Shown here: positions 49,470 to 58,665 of the stretch, piece after piece
How positions within the stretch are numbered: position 1 is the stretch's first letter
Layout: each line of letters starts with the position of its first letter
Assembly (NCBI RefSeq): GCF_001942335.1
Contig: NZ_MKKH01000008.1
Span: forward strand, 1 to 64,000
From: Cellulosimicrobium sp. CUA-896
GTDB taxonomy: Bacteria; Actinomycetota; Actinomycetes; Actinomycetales; Cellulomonadaceae
Direction: 5' to 3'
Length of the DNA stretch: 64,000 bases
Program-made: the position numbers and the translations under genes
Notes under the pieces: generated by a model
Database searches by the model: none
What the model saw: only the letters and a program-made list of their open reading frames with translations
Told to the model about the DNA's origin: nothing

Positions 49470-50798
49470 TCAGCCGCAGACGCCCGGGAGCAGGGTCTCC
49501 GTCGGCGTCGGCTCGGGAGCGGGTTCCCCGGTGCCGGCGTCGGTGCCCGGGTCCGTCGTGCCCGCGTCGTCGCCCGTGCCGTCGGCGGGCGGAGCGGGGT
49601 CCGCGGCCGTCTCCGCGCCGTCGGCGGGCTGCTCCTCGCCGGAGCCGGGCGCGGTCGCGTCGTCGCGCGGGTCCGCCGGTTCCTCGTGGCCGGGGGGCGG
49701 CTCGTCCGCGGCGATGCGCTCCCAGATCGCGTCGGCCTCCGACGTCCACACGACCCGGTTGGGGTCGCTGGGCGCGGTCGCCACGGGCAGCTCGGTGAAG
49801 ACGATCTCGGACGTGCTGATGTTCCGCAGGCTGTAGGCGAGCCCCGCGAGCGCGGTCGGATCGGCGATCGAGGGGTCGGCGCTGATGGAGCCGAGCACCG
49901 CCTGGATGAGGCCGTAGAGCTGCGGTGAGTTGGTGATGAGGTTCTTGTCGAGGATCTCGCGGATCATCGAGTCGATGAAGGCCTGCTGACGCTGGATGCG
50001 AGCGAGGTCGCTGCCGAGCTCGAGCCCCATCCCCTGGCCGCCGCGCGCCCGGAGGAAGTCGATGGACGTCCGCCCGTCCAGCGTCTGCTCGCCGGCAGGG
50101 ATGTTGAGCCCGGGCGAGTGCTTGCCTCCGATGACCGGCTCGGGGAAGCACATCGTCACGCCGTCGAGCGCGTCGACCACGCCGATCACGCCGCTCATCT
50201 TCACGACGACGTGGTTGGTGACGGGGACGCCGGTGAGCTCCTGGACCGCGTTGATGGTGCACGCGGCGGCGTGGTCGATGTCGTCGACCCCGCCGGAACC
50301 GATCTCGAACGCCGAGTTGAACATCGCGCTGCGCTGGGGGGAGGACATGGAGCCGTTCGGGAGCTTGCACGCCGGCAGCGGGACGAGGGAGTCGCGCGGG
50401 ATGGACACGACCTCCATGCGGGTGCGGTCGCCCGACACGTGCGCGAGCAGCGTGGTGTCGGACCGCATGCCCCCCTCCTCACCAGCGATGGCGGCGTTCT
50501 CGGCGTCGCGGTAGTCCGTGCCCATGACGAGGACGTTGAGCGCGCGCCCGGCGAACGGGTCGTCGGGGTCCTCGGGCGGCTCCGCCGCGGGCCCGCCGAC
50601 GACGAGGTCGGACACGTCGCTCACGGTGATCTGCGACTTGAGGTCGAGGTACACGGCGCCGGCACCCACGGCGACGAAGGTCAGGGCACCCGTGAGGACC
50701 AGGCCGACCACCCGCGCGACCCGGTGCGAGGCGAGTCGGCGCGCATGGTGAGGACCGACCGCGGGACGGTGCGCGGACGGTTGTCTGGTCGATGGCAC
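49470..50798 (-). CDS. LytR-CpsA-Psr (LCP) family cell-wall ligase
   Basis: LCP proteins attach wall polymers such as teichoic acids or arabinogalactan to peptidoglycan. The 442-residue protein has a membrane anchor near 30-52, NVLVMGTDYRDAENAA, MRSDTTLLAHVSGDRTRMEVVSIPRDSLV with the catalytic Arg region, and GGVDDIDHAAACTINAVQELTGV. The last 80 residues are an Asp/Pro/Ala-rich low-complexity tail, unusual for the family. The GTG at 50798 is 6 nt after TACCCT (leaderless pattern). It is convergent with the aminotransferase gene. Confidence 0.9.
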   Translation of the reverse strand: MPSTRQPSAHRPAVGPHHARRLASHRVARVVGLVLTGALTFVAVGAGAVYLDLKSQITVSDVSDLVVGGPAAEPPEDPDDPFAGRALNVLVMGTDYRDAENAAIAGEEGGMRSDTTLLAHVSGDRTRMEVVSIPRDSLVPLPACKLPNGSMSSPQRSAMFNSAFEIGSGGVDDIDHAAACTINAVQELTGVPVTNHVVVKMSGVIGVVDALDGVTMCFPEPVIGGKHSPGLNIPAGEQTLDGRTSIDFLRARGGQGMGLELGSDLARIQRQQAFIDSMIREILDKNLITNSPQLYGLIQAVLGSISADPSIADPTALAGLAYSLRNISTSEIVFTELPVATAPSDPNRVVWTSEADAIWERIAADEPPPGHEEPADPRDDATAPGSGEEQPADGAETAADPAPPADGTGDDAGTTDPGTDAGTGEPAPEPTPTETLLPGVCG

Positions 50799-50930
50799 CC
50801 CCGCAGGGTAGAGGGTCGACCCGCAGACGACCGCGCGACACCACGCCGATTCCGTGAAGGCCGCGCGAAGATCACTCCCGTGACTTCCCGGGCACGGGCC
50901 GCGGACGGGCGCGCGTGCGCCCGGCGGGCG

Positions 50931-52166
50931 TCACACCGGCGTGTGCCAGCCGCCCTTGCGGAAGGCGGGCGTGGCGAGCCCGAGGACGAGGAGCGACGTG
51001 CACACCGCGCCGAGCATGACGCCGGACATCGCGACGGCGTCGCCGCCGAGGAAGCCGACGAGCGGGCTCACGAGCCCGGCGACGCCGGACTGGAACGCGC
51101 CGATGACGGCGGCCGCGGTGCCGGCGATCTCCCCGTGCCGCGTGAGGGCGAGCGCCGAGGCGTTCGCGGGGATGAGGCCCTGGAGCGCCAGGACGAGCCA
51201 CAGGGCGACGAGGAGACCTACGAGCCCGCCCGCGCCGGTCACGGCGACGACGACGAGGCCGGTCGCGAAGACGCCCTGCAGGACGAGCGCGGTGCGCAGC
51301 AGCCGGATCGGCGCGACCCGCCGCACGAGCGCGGCGTTCGCCTGCGCCGAGACGACGAGCCCGACGCCGTTGATCGCGAACAGCAGCGCGAACTGGCCGT
51401 GGCTGAGGTCGAAGCCCTCCTGGAGCACGAACGGCGACCCCACGACGTAGCTCATGAGCACCGCCTGACCGAGCCCGGGCAGGACGGCGAGGGCGACGAA
51501 GTGCCGGTCGCGCAGCAGGCTGCCGTAGCCGCGCAGGACGGTCCGCGCCCCCGCGGGCCGTCGACGCTCGAGGGGCAGCGACTCGGGCATCCACCGGAGC
51601 ACGATCGCGCCGAGCACGAGGCCCGCGGCGGCGAGCACCCAGAAGACGGCGCGCCACGTCGCGTGCGCCCCGATGAACGAGCCGAGCGTCGGTGCCAGGA
51701 GCGGCGCGAGACCGATGACGAGCATGAGCCGCGAGAGGATGCGTGCGGCGTCCGACCCGGTGAAGCGGTCGCGGATGGCCGCGATCGCGACCACCGACGC
51801 GGACGCGTTGAAGAACCCCTGGAGCACGCGCAGCGCGACGAGCAGCCCGATGTTCGGCGCGAGCGCGCACAGCAGCGACGTCACGACGTGCAGAGACAGC
51901 CCGACGACCACGGGCAGGCGACGGCCGAACCGGTCGGACAGCGGCCCGATGACGAGCTGGCCGACGGCGCCGCCGACGAGCATCCCCGACAGGGTGAGCT
52001 GGGCGAGCGAGTCGGGCGCGCCGAGCTCCGCCCCCACCTCGGGCAGGAGCGGCAGGTACATGTCGACCGTCAGCGCGGGCAGCGTCGCGAGGGCGCCGAG
52101 CAGGAGCACCCACTTGGCCGACGACCTGGTCCTGGGCAGGGCTGTGTCGACCGACGAAGAGGGCAT
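50931..52166 (-). CDS. MFS drug exporter, Bcr/CflA type
   Basis: The 411-residue protein has 12 predicted membrane segments. The MFS motif A-like GPLSDRFGRRLPVV lies near 80, TVDMYLPLLPEVGAELG near 30 is the Bcr/CflA signature, and RVLQGFFNASASVVAIAAIRDRF follows. It is probably a proton-coupled exporter of a small molecule; the substrate is unknown. The ATG at 52166 was chosen; an ATG three codons upstream is equally possible. Its promoter region holds a 4 x 20 bp tandem repeat. Confidence 0.85.
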   Translation of the reverse strand: MPSSSVDTALPRTRSSAKWVLLLGALATLPALTVDMYLPLLPEVGAELGAPDSLAQLTLSGMLVGGAVGQLVIGPLSDRFGRRLPVVVGLSLHVVTSLLCALAPNIGLLVALRVLQGFFNASASVVAIAAIRDRFTGSDAARILSRLMLVIGLAPLLAPTLGSFIGAHATWRAVFWVLAAAGLVLGAIVLRWMPESLPLERRRPAGARTVLRGYGSLLRDRHFVALAVLPGLGQAVLMSYVVGSPFVLQEGFDLSHGQFALLFAINGVGLVVSAQANAALVRRVAPIRLLRTALVLQGVFATGLVVVAVTGAGGLVGLLVALWLVLALQGLIPANASALALTRHGEIAGTAAAVIGAFQSGVAGLVSPLVGFLGGDAVAMSGVMLGAVCTSLLVLGLATPAFRKGGWHTPV

Positions 52167-52227
52167 GACCCCCATCGTAACGATTCGACATCGAAAACGG
52201 TCGCCTGGGGCGACGTGATCCGCCTCT

Positions 52228-52307
52228 CGTCCTCGAGCGGCGCGCGTCGTCCTCGAGCGGCGCGCGTCGTCCTCGAGCGGCGCGCGTCGTCCTCGAGCGG
52301 CGCGCGC
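52228..52307. repeat. Four tandem 20-bp repeats
   Basis: The unit cgtcctcgagcggcgcgcgt occurs four times head to tail with no spacers; the first three are identical, and the last differs by one base at its end (T to C). Each contains the palindrome CTCGAG. It lies between the divergent MFS exporter (start 52166) and SRAP gene (start 52367), so repeated operator sites are possible. Confidence 0.9.
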
Positions 52308-52366
52308 CTCCGCGCAGCGGCGTCCGCGCCGGGCCCCGTGTGGGCGGCCTGCGGCACGCTGGGAGC

Positions 52367-53130
52367 ATGTGCGGACGCTACGCCTCCTTCCGGGACGCCC
52401 AGGACCTCGCGGACGAGTTCGCCGTCGCGGAGATCGCCGACGACGCCCGCCTGCTCCCGCCGTCGTGGAACCTCGCCCCGACGGACCCGGTGCGCATCGT
52501 CGTCGAGCGCGCCGCGAAGGACACGGGCGAGGTCCGGCGCTCGTTGCGGATCGCACGCTGGGGGCTCGTGCCGTCCTGGTCGAAGAGCCCGGCCGGCGCA
52601 GCCCGGATGATCAACGCGCGCGCGGAGTCCGTCCTCGACAAGCCGGCGTTCGCCAAGCCGTTCGCCGTCCGGCGCTGCCTGGTCCCCGCGGACGGCTACT
52701 ACGAGTGGCGCCCGCTGCCCGACGCCGCGTCCCCCGCGGGCGACGCGTCCCGGCCGCGCCGGGGAAGACACCCAAGCAGCCGTACTACATCACCCCGCAG
52801 CACGGTCGGAGCGCCGCGTTCGCGGGGCTCTACGAGTTCTGGCGCGACCGCACGAAGGCGGACGACGACCCCGACCGCTGGCTCGTCTCGACGACCATCG
52901 TCACGACCGACGCGGCGCCGGACCTCGCCGAGATCCACGACCGCATGCCGCTCGTCCTGCCCCCGGACGCGTGGGACGCGTGGCTCGACCCGGCGGTCGA
53001 CGCGGAGGGCGCCGCCGGTCTGCTGCGGCTGGGCGGACCGCACGGCGACGTGCCGATGGCGGCGCGCGAGGTCTCGACCCTCGTCAACACGGTGAGCAAC
53101 GACGGCCCCGGGCTGCTCGAGGCCGTCTGA
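52367..53130 (+). CDS. SRAP-domain protein (YedK/HMCES type), one frame break
   Basis: SRAP proteins crosslink to abasic sites in single-stranded DNA through Cys2. Here MCGRYAS starts exactly at the catalytic Cys, with [44 protein letters not shown] and a late [11 protein letters not shown] with the conserved His. About 254 residues after one base is restored near 52755 (CCGGCG read as CCGCG), splitting SRPR from [11 protein letters not shown]. The ATG at 52367 has GGGAG 1 nt upstream. The gene is divergent from the MFS exporter. Confidence 0.9.
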
Positions 53131-53159
53131 CGCGTCCCCGGTCGGCTGCGGGCAGTCGC

Positions 53160-54260
53160 TCAGCCGCGGTAGGCGCGCTGCAGGCGGACCGGCTCGATCG
53201 TGCCGAGGCCCTGGACCTCGCGCTCCGGCTGGGCGGTGAGCGCGAAGCGCGTGTCGTCGGCGAGCAGACCCGCCGTGTCCCGGTCGACGAGCACGGCCGC
53301 CGGCTCCGCGATGTCCACCAGGCGCGCCGCCAGGTTGACGCTGGGGCCGAAGACGTCGCCGAACCGGGACAGCACCCGTCCCCACACGAGGCTCACGCGC
53401 ACGGGCGGGACGTCGACGTCCTCCGCCCGTCCCCCGGCCTCGGCGAGGCCGAGCGCGACCCGCGCCCCGGTGACGACGTCGTCCGCGACGAACAGGACCG
53501 CGTCCCCGATCGTCTTGACCACCCGCCCGCCCGCCGCGGTGATGACGTCGCGCGCGCTCGTCTCGAACAGCTGCACGAACTCGGCGAGCTCGCTCGACCC
53601 GAGGCCGCGCGTGCGCTGCGTGAAGGCGACGATGTCCGCGAACCCGACCGCGCGCGGCAGCGGGAGCTCGTGCTCGTCGACGGCGGTGGACCGTGCCTGG
53701 GAGAACTCGACGGCGAACCGTCCGGCGACGGCCGCGAGCTGCCGGTGCCACGCGTGCACGAGCTGCTGCTCGAGGACCGGCGCGAGGTCGGGCAGTCGGT
53801 CGAGCACCAGGAGGCGCGCGCTCGTGTCGTCGAGGTCGAAGCGCCGCGTCACGTGCTCGACGAGCGCCTCGACCTGCCACAGCACGAGCCGCTCGGTCGT
53901 GTGGCCCGTCGACCGGATGAGCGTCGTCAGCGCGCGGTCGTCGAGCGCCTCCTCCTCGGCGAGGGCGTGCACGGCGGAGAGCGCCTGCGCGTCCTTCTCG
54001 GTGAACGCGGGCACCTCGCCCTCGGTGACGGGGAGCCCGAGCGCCTGCCAGTAGTCGCGCACGCGGGCGACGTCGACGCCGGCGCGCTCGGCGAGGCGGT
54101 CGACGGTGAGGGTGCGGGGCCCTCCGAGCAGGGCCTCGTCGAGCGCGGCCTCGGTGCCGCCGGGGGCCGGTCCGGCGGCGTCCTCCGGGCTGCCGGACGG
54201 GACGGCGTCGGGGACGTCCTGCGTGCGGGGCAGGTCGACGGCGTCGTTCTCCTCGGGCAC
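53160..54260 (-). CDS. Class III adenylate/guanylate cyclase with N-terminal regulatory domain
   Basis: The 366-residue soluble protein has an N-terminal domain (about 45-190) like the autoinhibitory domain of Rv1264-type cyclases, then a class III catalytic domain: [15 protein letters not shown] (metal Asp), [10 protein letters not shown] (metal Asp), [27 protein letters not shown]. It probably makes cAMP; the substrate-defining residues cannot be judged safely. The GTG at 54260 is 6 nt after TAGGAT (leaderless pattern). It lies 9 bp beyond the birA stop on the same strand. Confidence 0.88.
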   Translation of the reverse strand: MPEENDAVDLPRTQDVPDAVPSGSPEDAAGPAPGGTEAALDEALLGGPRTLTVDRLAERAGVDVARVRDYWQALGLPVTEGEVPAFTEKDAQALSAVHALAEEEALDDRALTTLIRSTGHTTERLVLWQVEALVEHVTRRFDLDDTSARLLVLDRLPDLAPVLEQQLVHAWHRQLAAVAGRFAVEFSQARSTAVDEHELPLPRAVGFADIVAFTQRTRGLGSSELAEFVQLFETSARDVITAAGGRVVKTIGDAVLFVADDVVTGARVALGLAEAGGRAEDVDVPPVRVSLVWGRVLSRFGDVFGPSVNLAARLVDIAEPAAVLVDRDTAGLLADDTRFALTAQPEREVQGLGTIEPVRLQRAYRG

Positions 54261-54269
54261 CCGGCGATC

Positions 54270-55213
54270 CTACGACGGGGCGTGGCCCTCGGGCTGGTCG
54301 TCGGTCCGGTCGTCGGCGCGCAGGTGGTGGACGTCGCCGCTGCGCTGGACGCTCGTCGTGCCGTCGTCGTGCCGGAGGACGAGCCCGCCGTCGGGTGCGA
54401 GGGCGACGGCGGCGCCGAGCACCTCGTCGCCGTCGACGCGCTCGACGCGCACGCGGGCGCCGAGGGTCGCGCACACCTCGGCGCAGTCGGCGTCGAGGCC
54501 CGCTGCACGCGCGTCGCCGTGGGCGTCCTGCCACCGGGTGATCACCTCGTGGAACGCCTCGGCGAGCGCCACGAGCAGCACCTCGCGGTCGGTGGTCGCG
54601 GCCCCGGCGAGGGCGAGGGAGGTCGCGGTGGGCACGGGCAGCTCGTCCCGGCCCTGCGTCACGTTGAGCCCGACGCGACGACCACCGCGCCGTCGGGCAG
54701 CACCTCGGCGAGGATCCCCGCGACCTTGCGCAGACCTCCGTGCAGAGGACCGGACGGGTCCCCGGAGGCGTCGGGGACGAGGACGTCGTTGGGCCACTTG
54801 ACGACGGCGTCCACGCTCGCGGTCGCACGCAGGGCCCGCACCGTCGCGAGCCCGGCGAGCAGCGGCAGCCAGCTGAGCGTCTCGGCGGGGACGTCGGACC
54901 GGAGCAGGAGCGAGCCGAGCAGCGCGGCGCGGGGCGGCGTCGTCCACGTGCGGCCGAGGCGTCCGCGCCCTGCGCCCTGGTGCTCGGCGACGAGCAGCGC
55001 GGGCGCCGGCCACGCCGGCGGGTCCTGCGCGACGGCGCGGGCGAGCTCGCCGTTCGTCGACGCGGACTCCTCGACGACCTCGAGCCGCCCGAGCGGCCCG
55101 GCGGGCGCCACCAGCAGCTCGCGCAGGAACTCCGCCCGCAACGCGGGCCGCGTCGCGTCGTGCGGAACGCGCGCGTCGTCGGACCGTGTCTCGCCGTCGG
55201 GCAACGTCACCAT
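54270..55213 (-). CDS. birA: Biotin protein ligase BirA (one frame break)
   Basis: BirA attaches biotin to the carboxylase alpha subunit encoded at 62 kb. About 314 residues without an N-terminal DNA-binding domain (group I ligase). [15 protein letters not shown], the biotin-binding [11 protein letters not shown] and KWPNDVLV are present, with a C-terminal SH3-like part ([16 protein letters not shown]). A GG read as G near 54675 breaks the frame between GAVV and [12 protein letters not shown]. The ATG at 55213 is divergent from the beta-subunit gene. Confidence 0.9.
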
Positions 55214-55257
55214 CCCGCCATCCTCGCCCACGCGAGGGCCGACGGCGCCGTCGGCCC

Positions 55258-55323
55258 GCCGCCGAACCCCGGGTTGCGCACCACCACGGCCGCCGAACGG
55301 TGGACGACCCGGGGTTCGGCGGC
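55258..55323. repeat. 17-bp inverted repeat, composite hairpin
   Basis: Bases 55258-55274 are the exact reverse complement of 55307-55323, with a 32-nt loop that itself can pair (CCACC with GGTGG). It sits in the divergent promoter region of birA and the carboxylase beta gene. GCCGCCGAAC also recurs at 55290. The shape is reminiscent of repetitive extragenic palindromes. Confidence 0.75.
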
Positions 55324-55400
55324 CCAGCACCCCCGAGACCGACGCGCGTTGTGGGGACCCGCCAACGGCGACCCGCACTCCGCTGGCGACGACCGCATCG

Positions 55401-55426
55401 AGTTGGTCCCTCCCACCAACTAGTCT
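55401..55426 (+). promoter_or_regulatory. Palindrome overlapping the -10 of the carboxylase beta gene
   Basis: AGTTGGT (55401-55407) and ACCAACT (55415-55421) form a 21-bp palindrome with a 7-bp centre. The TAGTCT -10 hexamer (55421-55426) begins inside its right arm and ends 7 nt before the GTG start, so a bound repressor would block initiation. This suits regulation of carboxylase genes by a fatty-acid or biotin-related regulator; which one is unknown. Confidence 0.6.
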
Positions 55427-55433
55427 CGACCGT

Positions 55434-57076
55434 GTGACCGAGTCCTCCGCCACGACAGACGCCCCCACCGCCACGGCCTCCGGCGCCCCGGACGCGGCTC
55501 CCCTCGCGGGGACGGCCGCGAAGCTCGCCGACCTCGACCGCCGCCGGGCCGCGGCGACGACGGAACCGGAGGAGGCGGCGCGCGCGAAGCAGCACGCACG
55601 CGGGAAGAAGACGGCGCGCGAGCGCATCGAGGCGCTGCTGGACGAGGGCAGCTTCGTCGAGCTGGACGCGTTCGCGAAGCACCGCTCCGTGAACTTCGGC
55701 CTCGAGAAGAAGCGCCTCGCGGGCGACGGGGTCGTCGTCGGGCACGGCACGATCGACGGTCGTCAGGTGTGCGTGTACAGCCAGGACTTCACGGTGTTCG
55801 GCGGGAGCTCGGCGAGGTGCACGGGCAGAAGATCACGAAGGTCCAGGACCTGGCGCTGCGCACGGGCGTGCCGCTGATCGGCATCAGCGACGGCGGCGGC
55901 GCGCGCATCCAGGAGGGCGTCGCGGCGCTGACGCAGTTCGCGGAGATCTTCCGCCGCAACGTGGCGGCGTCGGGCGTGATCCCGCAGATCTCGCTGATCC
56001 TGGGCCCGAGCGCGGGCGGCGCGGTCTACTCCCCCGCCCTGACCGACTTCATCGTCATGGCCGACCAGACGTCGAACATGTTCATCACCGGCCCGGACGT
56101 GATCCGCGCGGTGACGGGCGAGGACGTCGGGTTCGAGGAGCTGGGCGGTGCGCTGACGCACAACGAGCGGTCCGGGGTCGCGCACTACATGGGCGCGGAC
56201 GAGGACGACGCGATCGACTACGTGCGCCACCTCGTGTCGTACCTGCCGCAGAACAACCTCTCGGACGCGCCGTCGTTCCCGCCCGAGGACACCCCGCTCG
56301 ACGTGACGGACGTCGACCTCGAGCTCGACGAGCTCGTCCCGGACTCCGACTCCCAGCCGTACGACATGCGGACCGTGGTCGAGCACGTGCTGGACGAGGG
56401 CGCGTTCCTCGAGGTGCAGCCGCTGTTCGCGAAGAACGTCATGGTCGGGTTCGGGCACGTCGAGGGCCAGGCGGTGGGCGTCGTCGCCAACCAGCCGCTG
56501 TCGATGGCGGGCACGCTCGACATCGACGCGGCCGAGAAGGCGGCGCGGTTCGTGCGCACGTGCGACGCGTTCAACATCCCCGTGCTGACGCTGGTCGACG
56601 TGCCGGGCTTCCTGCCGGGCACCGACCAGGAGTGGAACGGCATCATCCGGCGTGGCGCCAAGCTCATCTACGCGTACGCGGAGGCGACGGTCCCGCTCGT
56701 CACGATCATCACGCGCAAGGCCTACGGCGGCGCGTACATCGTCATGGGGTCCAAGCAGCTCGGCGCGGACGTCAACCTCGCGTGGCCGACGGCGCAGGTC
56801 GCGGTCATGGGCGCCGGCGGCGCGGTGAACATCCTCCAGCGCGCCACGCTCAAGCGCGTCGCGGACGCGGGCGAGGACGTGGAGGCGGAGCGCACCCGGC
56901 TCGTGGCCGAGTACGAGGACGCGATCGTCAACCCGTGGGACGCGGCCGAGCGCGGCTACGTCGACGCGGTGATCCGCCCGTCGGAGACCCGCGTGCAGGT
57001 CGTGCGGGCGCTGCGCGCGCTGCGCACCAAGCGTGCGAGCCTGCCGCCGAAGAAGCACGGCAACATCCCCCTGTGA
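55434..57076 (+). CDS. accD: Acyl-CoA carboxylase beta (carboxyltransferase) subunit, one frame break
   Basis: This transfers CO2 from biotin to acetyl- or propionyl-CoA. About 547 residues: an Ala/Thr-rich start, [37 protein letters not shown] (restored over a missing base near 55807), [27 protein letters not shown] and [36 protein letters not shown]. The GTG at 55434 follows TAGTCT by 7 nt (leaderless pattern). It heads a run with the unknown gene at 57120 and the epsilon subunit. Confidence 0.94.
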
Positions 57077-57119
57077 CGGCGAGCAGCTGGAGGTCGGCGA
57101 GGACGTGGAGGAACCAGGG

Positions 57120-57670
57120 ATGAGCCACGAGGACGCCACGCACGGGCCCGCCCCGCTCGGTGCGGTGGACCCGGCGCCCATGCACGCCGCGGTCGACGCG
57201 CTCGCGGCGGCGCTGCACGAGTACGTGGAGGCCGCCGTCGGCGTGCGCGCGGAGTTCGGGGCGCACGAGGCCGACGAGGACCCGCGCATCCTCGCGCTCG
57301 AGCAGCGGGTCGGCGCGAACAACGCGCGCCTCTTCGACGCGCTGCACGACGCGCTCGGCATGCATCCCGACCTGACGTCGTCGGTGTGGGAGCCGGATCC
57401 CGACGGGGCGGACGAGGACGCCGGGGACGCGGCCCCCCACGACACGGTCGCGGAGGAGTTCTACCTCGCTTCGTCGTCGCCCCGCCGACCCGGACGGCGG
57501 ACGTCGGTCTGGACGACGTCGTGAGCCTGCTCGACGAGGCGGGCACCGCGGTCGTCCAGCGGCTCGTCGAGTCCGGCTTCGACGTGGTCGAGTGGACGGC
57601 GTCGCGCGGCGACGCGTTCGACGACGCGGACGACGACGAGGGAGACGACGGGACGGGGGACGACCGATGA
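57120..57670 (+). CDS. Hypothetical acidic protein between carboxylase beta and epsilon (one frame break)
   Basis: About 183 residues, no signal or membrane segment. The N-terminal half has helix-rich AAVDALAAALHEYVEAAVGVRAEFGAHEADED; the C-terminal half has VSLLDEAGTAVVQRLVESGFDVVEWTASRG and a very acidic tail. One C is missing near 57469 (GCCTTC read as GCTTC), and YLAFVVAPP is restored. The ATG at 57120 has GGAACCAGGG upstream. Its stop overlaps the epsilon gene start (ATGA), so it is inside the carboxylase operon. I do not recognise the family. Confidence 0.7.
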
Positions 57671-57921
57671 GCCCGGACCACGGGCCGAGCGTGCGCGTCG
57701 TGCGCGGCACCCCGGACGAGATCGAGGTCGCGGCCCTCGTCGCGGGGCTGGCCGCCGCGGCGGCCGCGGCCGACGTGCCCGACGACGTGGCGCCGGTCGA
57801 CGAGTGGACGAACCGCGTCCGGGGCCTGCGCGGGACGGGCGGTGGCGCGACCGCGAAGAGCTTCGGCGGACGCTCCGGGCGCCACAACGCCGACGCCTGG
57901 CGTTGGAGCCTGCGCTCGTGA
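57667..57921 (+). CDS. accE: Acyl-CoA carboxylase epsilon subunit
   Basis: The 84-residue protein starts SVRVVRGTPDEIEVAALVAGLAAA and ends DAWRWSLRS, the pattern of the small actinobacterial epsilon subunit that stabilises alpha-beta carboxylase complexes. The ATG at 57667 overlaps the preceding stop, and its own stop overlaps the next GTG (GTGA). The Ala-rich centre and Gly-rich GGGATAKSFGGRSGRH tail vary among homologues. Confidence 0.88.
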   Translation: MSPDHGPSVRVVRGTPDEIEVAALVAGLAAAAAAADVPDDVAPVDEWTNRVRGLRGTGGGATAKSFGGRSGRHNADAWRWSLRS

Positions 57922-58622
57922 GCGCCGGCACGCCCACCGGCCCCGCGCGCGTCTCGCGCCTGCCCGTGCGCTCCGTGCTCGTCGAGCTGCCCCAGAGCCC
58001 CGGCGCCGTGGAGTCGCCGCCCGTCGCGCTGCCCGACCCTGCCCCCCTCGCGTTCTGGCGGCGGTGGTCCTGGGCGGTCGCGTTCGTCCCGACGGTCGGG
58101 CTCGTCGTGTACCAGCGGCTCGCCCCCGGTCGCGGCTGGCCCGTGCCGGACGCCGTCGTGGTCGCCGCGACGCTCGGCCTCCTCGTGACGGCGCTGCTCG
58201 CGCTCGTGCGCTACCTCGACGACCGGGGTGCGGCGGCTCTCGCGCGGGGGCGCCGTGCGGTGCTCGACGCCCCGGTGCAGGCGACGGCCACGTTCACGCC
58301 GGCGCCCGCGCGCGGCGCCGCGAGCGCCGGCGCGGACCCGGCCGGGTCCGTGCCGGACGTGACCGGGTCCGCGCGGACCGAGGACGGCACGCTCACCGTC
58401 GTCCCCACGTCGGGGACACCGCTCGCGCGGCCGGTGCGCGTCACCGTCCCCGCCGGTGTGGCGGGGCCGCGCCCGGGCGACCCGCTCGCCGTCTGGCACG
58501 CGGCGGACGACGAGGACGCCACGGGCGTGCTGCTCGTGCGCTACCACCGCACGTGGGCCGACGACGTCCTGGACGCGATGCGTCCCCCCGCCGACGGCGC
58601 CGACGCCGACGCCGACGCGTGA
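57918..58622 (+). CDS. Membrane protein of unknown function
   Basis: The 234-residue protein has two membrane segments near 52-64 and 79-96 (WSWAVAFVPTVGLVVY and AVVVAATLGLLVTALLALV), then a soluble domain with TVTVPAGVAGPRPGDPLAVWH-type beta strands and a terminal ADADADA. It resembles no family I can name; the domain order (two helices, then a beta-rich part with VRVTVPAG) recalls DUF3592-like proteins but weakly. The GTG at 57918 overlaps the epsilon stop, so it is co-translated with the carboxylase genes. Confidence 0.65.
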   Translation: MSAGTPTGPARVSRLPVRSVLVELPQSPGAVESPPVALPDPAPLAFWRRWSWAVAFVPTVGLVVYQRLAPGRGWPVPDAVVVAATLGLLVTALLALVRYLDDRGAAALARGRRAVLDAPVQATATFTPAPARGAASAGADPAGSVPDVTGSARTEDGTLTVVPTSGTPLARPVRVTVPAGVAGPRPGDPLAVWHAADDEDATGVLLVRYHRTWADDVLDAMRPPADGADADADA

Positions 58623-58665
58623 CCCGGGGTCCGTGCCGGTGGTGGTGCGGGCTACCCTCGTGCGC

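Noticed and set aside
48232-49836. 534-residue aminotransferase with low-complexity C-terminus
   Set aside because: The last 125 codons are antisense to the LCP gene. One missing base near 49436 removes the natural stop at 49458.
52228-52307. CRISPR array
   Set aside because: The 20-bp units are adjacent with no unique spacers, and no cas gene is near.
54740-55423. 227-codon + strand frame over birA
   Set aside because: It is antisense to the conserved biotin ligase core and lacks any recognisable motif.
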